DNA of 5,283 nucleotides from an uncultured Eubacterium sp. (GTDB lineage: Bacteria > Bacillota > Clostridia > Lachnospirales > Lachnospiraceae). How positions within the stretch are numbered: the stretch's first letter is position 1; each line of letters begins with the position of its first letter. Where the stretch lies: positions 1 to 5,283 of the forward strand of contig URGC01000133.1 in the NCBI GenBank assembly GCA_900547255.1, read 5' to 3'. A program made the position numbers and the translations under genes. The notes below the pieces were generated by a model. It saw only the letters and a list, made by a program, of their open reading frames with translations, was not told the DNA's origin and ran no database searches. Below are positions 1-5,228 of the stretch, in pieces.

Positions 1-87
1 AAATGTCCTTGATTCGTCTGTTAAGTGGCGGTTTGTCACCGCAATTAATCTATCCATATATTCTTTAGGAAAATTATCCGGATGCAT
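1..87 (-). CDS. Partial thiamine phosphate synthase/TenI-like protein (N-terminus only)
   Basis: A leftward reading frame opens with ATG at 87-85 and stays open for 29 codons to the window edge, so only the N-terminus is visible. A good ribosome binding site (GAGG, 98-95 on the minus strand) lies 7 bases before the start. Residues 14-22 read LIAVTNRHL, which resembles the first beta-strand of ThiE/TenI TIM barrels, where an 'AVTNR/AVTDR' segment sits near the N-terminus. In that family ThiE joins the hydroxymethylpyrimidine and thiazole moieties of thiamine in the cytoplasm, while TenI homologues act in thiazole aromatisation. The gene is divergent from the metallopeptidase gene and has its own candidate promoter. 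A second in-frame ATG at 57-55 has no good binding site. The family call rests on a short stretch and is moderate; the existence of a gene is better supported. Confidence 0.5.
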   Translation of the reverse strand, partial: MHPDNFPKEYMDRLIAVTNRHLTDESRTF

Positions 88-138
88 AATTGTACCTCGT
101 TCACATATATTATTTGCTGCTAAATCAAATTCAGGCTT

Positions 139-167
139 ACTGTATCATTTTTTATCGAATATATCAA
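139..167 (-). promoter_or_regulatory. Candidate promoter of the leftward ThiE-like gene
   Basis: On the minus strand TTGATA (167-162) is followed after 17 bases by TACAGT (144-139). The -35 match is good and the -10 match weak. Transcription would start near 132 and give a leader of about 45 bases, too short for a TPP riboswitch. Its -35 box is the left arm of a palindrome shared with the rightward promoter. Confidence 0.35.
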
Positions 168-175
168 GTTGATAT
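161..175. repeat. Palindrome spanning the -35 boxes of two divergent promoters
   Basis: ATATCAA, one central G, then TTGATAT form a perfect 7-bp inverted repeat. Each arm contains a TTGATA that can serve as a -35 box, one for each direction. The symmetry may be a simple by-product of back-to-back promoters, or it may be a binding site that controls both genes. The sequence alone cannot decide. Confidence 0.45.
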
Positions 176-197
176 GACTTGTCTGTCATAGTATAAT
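169..197 (+). promoter_or_regulatory. Sigma-70-type promoter of the metallopeptidase gene
   Basis: TTGATA (169-174) and a perfect TATAAT (192-197) are separated by exactly 17 bases. Transcription would begin around 203-205. The -10 box overlaps the ATG at 196, so that ATG would lie upstream of the transcript start and could not be translated from this promoter. This supports the downstream start at 220, which has its own ribosome binding site. Confidence 0.7.
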
Positions 198-219
198 GGC
201 ATACAGAAAGGTGTATGTG

Positions 220-837
220 ATGGAGAATGTAAGTGTTAATATAGACGGAAATGATTATGAGATAGAAGTAATCAGGAGCATAAGAAGAACCATAAGCTTA
301 GAGATAACATCTGTTGGCATAAGATTAAGGATTCCACGCAGGCTTTCAGATTTAGAACGTGATATTTTTCTGCAAAAACATGCTGGATGGCTTAAGAAAA
401 AGCTGGCGGCAAGAACTAAGAGACAACAAGGCACAGGTCGTGATGAATCAGTTGGTTATGATGATGTAGAGCCATTCAGTGGCATGGGAGCTGACAGATT
501 CCCGGTATATGCTGAACTGCCGGCTAAAGATAAAGCGGTTATCAAAAAAGCATTTGAAGACAGGGCTTCTTATTATGCAGATATTATGGGAGTATCTTAT
601 AACAGGATTACTATAAGAGACCAGAAGACACGCTGGGGGAGCTGCAGCAGCAAAGGCAATCTTAACTTTAACTTTCGTTTGTATTATATGCCACAGCATC
701 TCATGGATTATGTGATTGTGCATGAATTGTCGCACAGGAGGCACATGGATCATTCTAAAGAATTCTGGAATGAAGTCGGCAGATTTTATCCGGAGTACAA
801 AAAATGCGTTGAAGAATTAAGACATGTGGTTATATAG
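220..837 (+). CDS. YgjP-like (DUF45/WLM-type) zinc metallopeptidase
   Basis: This encodes 205 residues of the YgjP/DUF45 family, cytoplasmic gluzincin-like peptidases related to SprT/WLM proteins whose physiological substrates are mostly unknown. The family block RDQKTRWGSCS is at residues 133-143. The zinc site is VHELSH (167-172), with His168 and His172 as ligands, Glu169 catalytic, and the expected third ligand His178 in HMDHS, followed by the usual KEFW. The N-terminal half (about 5-60) holds the beta-rich 'RRTISLEIT...LRIPR' segment typical of the family; residues 67-100 are a variable linker. There is no signal peptide or membrane segment. I place the start at 220 rather than the in-frame ATG at 196: AGAAAGG (205-211) sits 8 bases ahead of it, and the upstream ATG overlaps the -10 box. 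All catalytic residues are present, so it appears functional. It seems monocistronic now; only gene remnants follow. Confidence 0.88.
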   Translation: MENVSVNIDGNDYEIEVIRSIRRTISLEITSVGIRLRIPRRLSDLERDIFLQKHAGWLKKKLAARTKRQQGTGRDESVGYDDVEPFSGMGADRFPVYAELPAKDKAVIKKAFEDRASYYADIMGVSYNRITIRDQKTRWGSCSSKGNLNFNFRLYYMPQHLMDYVIVHELSHRRHMDHSKEFWNEVGRFYPEYKKCVEELRHVVI

Positions 838-840
838 CTT

Positions 841-1094
841 ATGAATGCTTTTGCTAATGGTAAGATGAATGATGGCATAGAAGTGATGTTCCATGAAAAT
901 GTAGATTTGGAAGCAAGGGATTCACAGACGGATAAAAATATTGGCAAATGATGCAGCCGAAATAAAATCATTGATTGACATTATAGGGCCGGAAAACATA
1001 ATCTGTCTGGGGCTTGATACATCCGGGGTATTGGGGAACAAGAACAAGAGGGGAAGATAATGTTATTGCAGATTGGATGAGAATTAGAAAATAA
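841..1094 (+). pseudogene. Frameshifted remnant of an unrecognised gene
   Basis: Three short, successive frames look like pieces of one decayed coding sequence. The first runs from ATG 841 to TGA 949-951, without a good ribosome binding site. The second is open from 905 to TAA 1058-1060 and contains ENIICLGLDTSG. The third is open from 1002 to TAA 1092-1094 and contains YWGTRTRGEDNVIADWM. Removing one G from the GGGG run at 1025-1028 joins the second and third frames into one plausible peptide, so a single-base insertion there is likely. A join of the first and second frames near 925-945 is less certain. The final stop overlaps the ribosome binding site of the macro-domain remnant, which suggests the two were once an operon. 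I do not recognise the family. It could also be non-coding sequence with chance open frames. Confidence 0.4.
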
Positions 1095-1106
1095 GGAGGT
1101 GTCACA

Positions 1107-1184
1107 ATGCCATTTAAGATTGTCCGAAATGATATAACAAAGGTAAAAGCAGATGTTTTAGTTAATACCGGCTGGTACAGCTAA
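1107..1184 (+). pseudogene. Truncated macro-domain (ADP-ribose-binding) protein gene
   Basis: A textbook ribosome binding site AAGGAGG (1093-1099) stands 7 bases before ATG 1107. The peptide begins MPFKIVRNDITKVKADVLVN, which matches the opening strand-helix of macro domains (O-acetyl-ADP-ribose deacetylase / ADP-ribosyl hydrolase type), where 'DITK..VDAIVNAAN' is the hallmark. After this Asn the expected 'AAN' or 'TANP' and the rest of the roughly 150-residue or longer domain are missing: only Thr-Gly-Trp-Tyr-Ser and a stop follow. The last codons lie inside the left arm of the terminator hairpin at 1167-1201. The ADP-ribose-binding loops are absent, so no enzyme can be made. The simplest reading is a deletion between codon 20 and a terminator. 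A translated 25-residue leader is a less likely alternative. Confidence 0.62.
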
Positions 1185-1210
1185 ATGCAGTATCAGCCGG
1201 TTATTTTATT
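1167..1210 (+). terminator. Intrinsic terminator after the macro-domain remnant
   Basis: ACCGGCTGGTAC (1167-1178) pairs with GTATCAGCCGGT (1190-1201) over 12 bp with one G-U pair, leaving an 11-base loop. TTATTTTATT follows at 1201-1210. It fits termination of rightward transcription from the metallopeptidase side. It overlaps the end of the convergent LysR gene; in the leftward direction the tail is only ATTAACTAAAA, so it would terminate that gene poorly if at all. Confidence 0.7.
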
Positions 1211-2126
1211 GTCTGGAAACAAGCTCTTTAGTCAGCCGTATCCATTCTTTCAGTTCTTTTCGGTTTTCATCTTCTTTTTTGAAGGCAGCGGAAAATGGTA
1301 TACGCATGTCTGGGTCGCCAACCTGTAATACAACTGAATCAGGTGAAAGCTTCATTGAAGCCAGATAACTGTTTAGTGTAAATGCAATTCCATAGCCTTG
1401 TTCGGCAAGTCGGATTCCTGCATCAATACTGCTTATCTTATAGGTAAGTTCTGGCAGGACATCAGCATAGAAAAGAGCGTCCTCTTCAAGCTGTCTTATA
1501 CTCTGGTTGCTATGCTGCAGGATGAATCTTTCTTTTCTTACATGCGCAAGATCAAGCCATGGATAGACGCAGGATTCTTTATACTCTGCAAAAGAGACAG
1601 CAGGGTGGCTTTTGGGAAGAATGGCGACAAGACAGTCTTCATATATGGTTTCATAGGAAAGTCTGGTGTTGCTTACGCTGTTATATCCAAAGAACATGTC
1701 AAGGTCTCCGGCAAGAAGCTGCTCTTCATGGTCTGAGAGATGTCCGTCAACAGCATATACAACTGACTGGGGATACAGCTTGTTAAATGCAGTCATAACA
1801 GAAGGGAAGAGAGACTCAACCTGACGGACCATGTAACCGATGCGGAGTTTAACAGCTATATTTTTGCCAATATCAATCATGCGGTCCTCAAGCTCAAAAC
1901 ACTTCATTGTGATATCTCTGGCAGCTTTCACGAATTCCTCACCTGCAAATGTAAGAATCATACGGCGGCCTTTTCTTTCAAAAAGCTGTATGCCAAGTGA
2001 TGTTTCAAGCTGTTTAAGATGTATGCTCAAAGCCGGCTGCGACAAGAACAGAGCATCGGCGGCCCTGGTAAGATTTCCGTAATTAGCAATTGTAAGAACA
2101 TATTGCATGTCTTTTTCAGTAATCAT
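1206..2126 (-). CDS. LysR-family transcriptional regulator
   Basis: This encodes 306 residues, the usual length for LysR-type regulators. The N-terminal winged helix-turn-helix (about 1-65) contains YGNLTRAADALFLSQPALS (16-34), then HLKQLETSLGIQLFER (36-51) and the wing RKGRRMILTFAGEEF. A linker helix (about 65-88) precedes the two-lobe, periplasmic-binding-protein-like effector domain (about 90-300), with the conserved AEQGYGIAF element at 241-249. The frame is open back to an ATG at 2222, but I choose 2126: GAAAGGG (2140-2134, minus strand) lies 7 bases ahead of it, the family normally starts a few residues before 'YVLTIANYGN', and the upstream ATG sits in the -10 box. It is divergent from a transporter-amidohydrolase operon, which it probably activates in response to a substrate or product. 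It is likely autoregulated, since an inverted repeat abuts its promoter. The effector is unknown. Confidence 0.93.
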   Translation of the reverse strand: MITEKDMQYVLTIANYGNLTRAADALFLSQPALSIHLKQLETSLGIQLFERKGRRMILTFAGEEFVKAARDITMKCFELEDRMIDIGKNIAVKLRIGYMVRQVESLFPSVMTAFNKLYPQSVVYAVDGHLSDHEEQLLAGDLDMFFGYNSVSNTRLSYETIYEDCLVAILPKSHPAVSFAEYKESCVYPWLDLAHVRKERFILQHSNQSIRQLEEDALFYADVLPELTYKISSIDAGIRLAEQGYGIAFTLNSYLASMKLSPDSVVLQVGDPDMRIPFSAAFKKEDENRKELKEWIRLTKELVSRQ

Positions 2127-2213
2127 ATGAATTCCCTTTCTAAAATAGTGCAAAGCACGTAGCAATCTGGTATCAAAGGGGTCAAAATACCTTTTGAGCC
2201 CAACATCATAATA

Positions 2214-2242
2214 ATTATACATAATTAAAATGTATCAATCAA
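2214..2242 (-). promoter_or_regulatory. Sigma-70-type promoter of the LysR gene
   Basis: On the minus strand TTGATT (2242-2237) and a perfect TATAAT (2219-2214) are separated by exactly 17 bases. Transcription would start near 2207, giving a leader of about 80 bases before the start at 2126. The -35 box touches the edge of the inverted repeat at 2242-2274, so a bound regulator could block RNA polymerase here, the usual negative autoregulation of LysR genes. Confidence 0.65.
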
Positions 2243-2274
2243 TCGAAACTATAAAATGAATTTATACTTTCGAT
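2242..2274. promoter_or_regulatory. Inverted-repeat operator, probable LysR binding site
   Basis: The left arm ATCGAAACTATAAA (2242-2255) and right arm TTTATACTTTCGAT (2261-2274) are complementary at 13 of 14 positions around a 5-base centre, ATGAA. The central 15 bases fit the LysR-type T-N11-A motif (T2252, A2264) within a dyad. The centre at 2258 would lie some 50-60 bases upstream of the likely transporter transcription start, the normal place for the recognition site of a LysR activator. The repeat is seen directly; which protein binds it is inferred from position. Confidence 0.65.
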
Positions 2275-2279
2275 AAAAA

Positions 2280-2311
2280 CATACAATTTTATTTTTAGTA
2301 TGATTTATATT
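2280..2311 (+). promoter_or_regulatory. Candidate promoter and activation half-sites for the transporter operon
   Basis: Possible -10 boxes are TATGAT (2299-2304) and TATATT (2306-2311); neither has a good -35 box 17 bases upstream, as expected for an activator-dependent promoter. CATAC (2280-2284) and GTATG (2298-2302) form a small dyad with a 13-base gap across the -35 region, which could be the activation subsite of the LysR protein. The exact start of transcription cannot be fixed by eye. Confidence 0.35.
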
Positions 2312-2353
2312 AAAATGTATAAAAATATAAATTTGTTATGGGAGAAAAAGTTC

Positions 2354-3745
2354 ATGGAAACAAAAGCAAAGAAAAAATGGAAAACGCCACATACATTTGT
2401 AATACTTGTGGCAATTATTCTTATTGCTGCAGCGGCAACATATATTGTGCCGGCAGGTGAATTTACAAGGTTCAAAGATGCAGCAACAGGCAAGACTTTA
2501 GTTGAAGCTGGAAGTTATCACAGAATAGCATCAAGTCCGCTTAATCCGTTAAAGATTCCTTCAGCAATCTATACCGGAATTGTTAAATCAGCGTCAACAA
2601 TCACATTTATGCTGATAATCGGCGGAGCTTTTCAGGTAATTACATCAACAGGTGCACTTACAGCGTTATGCAAGAAGTTATCTAAGACATTTTCTAAGCA
2701 CAAATATGTTGTAATTCCAGTGTTTTTAACACTGTTTTCTATATTCGGATTCACAATGGGAATGTCATCAGAGGTTATGATATTTGTTCCTATCGGAATA
2801 ACACTTGCGTTATTCTTAGGGCTTGATAAAGTTACAGGAACAGCAATGATTGCACTCGGTGCAGCGGTTGGATTCACAGCCGGATTGCTTAATCCGTTCA
2901 ATGTCGGAGTTGCGCAGGATATAGCAGAATTACAGTTGTTTTCAGGAATGGCTTACAGAGTATTCATTCTTGTTGTGCTTCTTGTTGCTACAAGTGCATA
3001 CATAATCTGCTATGCAAGAAAGGTTGCAGCACATCCTGAAAAAAGCGTAATATATGGGATTCCTGAAGACCAGGAGTACACATTTGACAACGCATCAGAT
3101 ACAATTACGATAAGACAGATTGCAGTTCTTGTTGTTATGGCACTCGGCTTTGGTATACTTATATATGGTCTTTCAAAGAAGGGCTGGTACTTTGAGGAAA
3201 TGTCAGGTCTGTTCATATTTATGGGTGTAATATGCGGATTTATCAGCGGTTACGATCCCAGCAGAATTGCAAGGGAATTCGGAGAAGGTGCAAAGGGCAT
3301 CATAGTTGGATGTCTTATTATCGGAATTGCCCGTACAGTTGAGGTAATCTTAAGTGATGCCAATATTCTTGATACTATCGTGTACGCAATTGTTAATATT
3401 GTAAATGTTATGCCGGATTCAATTAAGGCTGTCGGCATGTTCTTATGTCAGTCACTTATTAACTGCGTAATCGTGTCAGGAACAGGTCAGGCGGCAGTTA
3501 CAATGCCACTTATGGTGCCGGTTTCAGACCTTGTAGGAATATCAAGACAGACATCAGTACTTGCGTTCCAGTTAGGAGACGGATTCTCTAACTCAGTACT
3601 TCCAATGTCATCATCACTTATGGGATATCTTGCAGTATCAAAGATTCCATATAGCAAATGGCTTAAGTTCATGATGCCTCTGTTCCTTATATGGACAGCT
3701 CTTGGATGTCTGTTTATGCTGGGAGCATTAATGATTGGATATTAG
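2354..3745 (+). CDS. YfcC/DcuC-family membrane transporter
   Basis: This encodes 463 residues of a polytopic inner-membrane carrier in the YfcC-like branch of the DcuC (C4-dicarboxylate anaerobic carrier) family of the ion transporter superfamily. A basic N-terminus (KAKKKWK) precedes the first membrane segment (about 14-33, ending ATYIVPAGEF, typical of YfcC proteins). About 11-13 hydrophobic segments can be counted. Signature stretches include GLLNPFNVGVAQ (177-188), GTGQAAVTMPLMVP (376-389) and QLGDGFSNSVLPMSSSLMG (406-424), likely parts of the substrate path. I choose the start at 2354, with GGGAG (2340-2344) 9 bases upstream; the ATG at 2300 overlaps a possible -10 box and would add a tail of no family character. 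It is followed after 21 bases by the M20 amidohydrolase, so it probably imports that enzyme's substrate. YfcC relatives are often named basic amino acid, dicarboxylate or short-chain fatty acid carriers; the substrate here is unknown. Confidence 0.88.
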   Translation: METKAKKKWKTPHTFVILVAIILIAAAATYIVPAGEFTRFKDAATGKTLVEAGSYHRIASSPLNPLKIPSAIYTGIVKSASTITFMLIIGGAFQVITSTGALTALCKKLSKTFSKHKYVVIPVFLTLFSIFGFTMGMSSEVMIFVPIGITLALFLGLDKVTGTAMIALGAAVGFTAGLLNPFNVGVAQDIAELQLFSGMAYRVFILVVLLVATSAYIICYARKVAAHPEKSVIYGIPEDQEYTFDNASDTITIRQIAVLVVMALGFGILIYGLSKKGWYFEEMSGLFIFMGVICGFISGYDPSRIAREFGEGAKGIIVGCLIIGIARTVEVILSDANILDTIVYAIVNIVNVMPDSIKAVGMFLCQSLINCVIVSGTGQAAVTMPLMVPVSDLVGISRQTSVLAFQLGDGFSNSVLPMSSSLMGYLAVSKIPYSKWLKFMMPLFLIWTALGCLFMLGALMIGY

Positions 3746-3766
3746 AATTGATTAGGAGCAGATATT

Positions 3767-4942
3767 ATGTCAGACGATATTAAGAAGCAGCTTGGAGCGG
3801 TTATTGACAGCTATAAAGAAGATTTATGCCAGATGGCAGATGAGATATTCGACCTTGCGGAGATAAGCGGAGAAGAGTACAAGACATCCGATATATTGTG
3901 CAGTTATCTTGAAAAAGAAGGATTTGAGGTAGAGCGCGGAACAGGACTTGAAACAGCATTCAGGGCAATATGGGATAATGGAAGTGACGGCCCGGTGTTT
4001 GGAATTCTTGTTGAATATGATGCTCTTGAAAAAATCGGACATGCATGTGGACATCATCTTCAGGGACCTGCCGGAATAGGTGCAGCAATTGCAGTTAAGA
4101 ACTGCCTTTATGGTTATCCATGCAGACTTGTTGTGTATGGAACTCCGGCAGAAGAAACTCTTGGCGGCAAGATAATTATGCTTGATAAAGGTTATATGAA
4201 AGAGCTTGACCTTGCATTTATGTCGCATGGCTCGCCTAATACATCAGTAGATGAAAAATGTATGGCACTTGAGAATTTTGTGGTAACATTCCACGGAGTA
4301 AAAAGCCACGCTGCAATAAGTCCTGAAGAAGGACGCAGCGCACTTGATGCAGCGTTATTGTCATTCCATGCAATTGAGATGTTAAGAGAGCATGTTAAAG
4401 ACGACACAAGAATGCATTACACAATCCGTAATGCCGGTGGTCCTCCAAATGTAGTTCCAGACCTTACTGTTGCAGAATATACACTCCGCTCATACAGCAC
4501 AAAATATCTTGACGAAGTTGTAGAGAGATTCTATAACATTTTAAAAGGAGCTGCGCTTATGACTGGAACAACATATGAGGTCCAGAGAGACCTTCCATTC
4601 AAGAGCAAGGTTGTGTGCCATAAGGTCAATGACCTGCTTATGGCGAATGCAGCATATGAGAATGCACCGTCGATTGCGCCACCACGCGAAAGGACCGGCT
4701 CAACAGATTTCGGCAATGTGTTATATGAAGTTCCAGGCTCATGTATAAGAATTGCATTCACAGACAAGGATGCACAGCCGCATTCAGAAGCTTACCTTAA
4801 AGCAGGAAAGAGTGATGCAGCGCATAATGCCATAGTATATGCAGCAAAGATAATGGCTGATTCAATATGCGATGTTCTTGTTAATCCTGAGCTTCTTGCA
4901 CAGATAAAACAGGAGTTTGAGGTGGCAAGAGAAAAAGGCTGA
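3767..4942 (+). CDS. M20-family metallo-amidohydrolase (AbgB/ACY1L2-like)
   Basis: This encodes 391 residues, a typical length for M20 peptidase-amidohydrolases, cytoplasmic and without a signal peptide. The catalytic domain spans about 1-165 and 285-391, with an inserted dimerisation (lid) domain at about 170-280. Landmarks are EYDAL (83-87), GHACGHH (91-97), GTPAEE (125-130), MSHG (152-155), FHGVKSHAA (175-183), GSTDFGNV (311-318) and QPHS (337-340). By analogy with characterised M20 amidohydrolases, Cys94, His96, Glu130, His154 and His339 would bind the metals and Glu129 act as general base; all are present. The EYDAL...GHACGHH style matches the AbgB (p-aminobenzoyl-glutamate hydrolase) and ACY1L2/PM20D2 dipeptidase group. 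It probably hydrolyses an amide bond in a small dipeptide or N-acyl amino acid brought in by the adjacent carrier. AGGAG (3754-3758) lies 8 bases before the start. The same operon and the divergent LysR gene imply substrate-induced expression. Confidence 0.9.
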   Translation: MSDDIKKQLGAVIDSYKEDLCQMADEIFDLAEISGEEYKTSDILCSYLEKEGFEVERGTGLETAFRAIWDNGSDGPVFGILVEYDALEKIGHACGHHLQGPAGIGAAIAVKNCLYGYPCRLVVYGTPAEETLGGKIIMLDKGYMKELDLAFMSHGSPNTSVDEKCMALENFVVTFHGVKSHAAISPEEGRSALDAALLSFHAIEMLREHVKDDTRMHYTIRNAGGPPNVVPDLTVAEYTLRSYSTKYLDEVVERFYNILKGAALMTGTTYEVQRDLPFKSKVVCHKVNDLLMANAAYENAPSIAPPRERTGSTDFGNVLYEVPGSCIRIAFTDKDAQPHSEAYLKAGKSDAAHNAIVYAAKIMADSICDVLVNPELLAQIKQEFEVAREKG

Positions 4943-4986
4943 TTAGAGGGTTTAGCGATAATATTGAATTGAATTAACAGAATTGT

Positions 4987-5024
4987 AATCAGGCGGAGGA
5001 GAAATCCAAAGCCTGATTTTTTTT
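4987..5024 (+). terminator. Intrinsic terminator of the transporter-amidohydrolase operon
   Basis: AATCAGGC (4987-4994) pairs perfectly with GCCTGATT (5011-5018) across a 16-base loop, and an unbroken run of eight T residues occupies 5017-5024. It begins 44 bases after the amidohydrolase stop codon and closes the operon. Confidence 0.88.
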
Positions 5025-5198
5025 ATAAATGAATTTTATGAATGTGAACGGGACAAATACATGTCAGTTGCCAAGACAGCTAAGAAAGTTTCATGGCAGG
5101 TCTGATATGTTGTATAACAATTATCGGGATTCCTTTCGGAAAGCAGTTTTTCAAAAGTTTTTCATTTACAAAAACACCAAACGGAATATATTTTTTTG
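5025..5198. other. Interval without a convincing gene between two terminators
   Basis: No well-supported gene is visible. A 53-codon frame from ATG 5038 to TGA 5197-5199 has no ribosome binding site and a composition like translated AT-rich DNA. In another frame a short peptide, MSVAKTAKKVSWQV (5061-5102, then TGA), faintly resembles the start of small helix-turn-helix proteins. It may be debris of such a gene whose terminator survives at 5199-5226. No clear promoter is seen; a small RNA ending at that terminator cannot be excluded. Confidence 0.4.
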
Positions 5199-5226
5199 AA
5201 AGCGCCTGTTTCCCGGGCGCTTTTTT
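5199..5226 (+). terminator. Orphan intrinsic terminator, apparent target of the adjacent intron
   Basis: AAAGCGCC (5199-5206) pairs with GGCGCTTT (5216-5223) around a 9-base loop and leads into a six-T run (5221-5226). It lies about 175 bases after the operon terminator with no evident gene between them. The group II intron 5' end appears to begin two bases after the T-run, which fits a terminator hairpin serving as an insertion target. Confidence 0.75.
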
Positions 5227-5228
5227 CG

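Noticed and set aside
88..132. TPP riboswitch upstream of the ThiE-like gene
   Set aside because: The leader from the candidate promoter is only about 45 bases, and no conserved thi-box sequence is visible.
196..219. Upstream in-frame ATG of the metallopeptidase frame
   Set aside because: It overlaps the TATAAT box, has no ribosome binding site, and adds eight residues without family character.
786..971. 61-codon minus-strand open frame
   Set aside because: It overlaps the end of the metallopeptidase gene and the decayed plus-strand gene; no ribosome binding site or family resemblance.
1398..1786. Plus-strand open frames of 112 and 75 codons
   Set aside because: They are antisense to the well-conserved effector domain of the LysR gene and show no recognisable protein features.
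2127..2222. 32-residue N-terminal extension of the LysR frame
   Set aside because: Its ATG lies within the regulator's likely -10 region and upstream of the predicted transcript start; LysR proteins normally start just before the helix-turn-helix, where a good ribosome binding site is present.
3824..4228. 134-codon minus-strand open frame
   Set aside because: It lies wholly inside the amidohydrolase gene, has no promoter or ribosome binding site evidence, and its product is cysteine- and serine-rich, as expected of a shadow frame.
5038..5199. 53-codon plus-strand frame between the two terminators
   Set aside because: It starts 14 bases after a T-run with no ribosome binding site, its C-terminus is what AT-rich DNA would encode, and its stop lies in the terminator stem.
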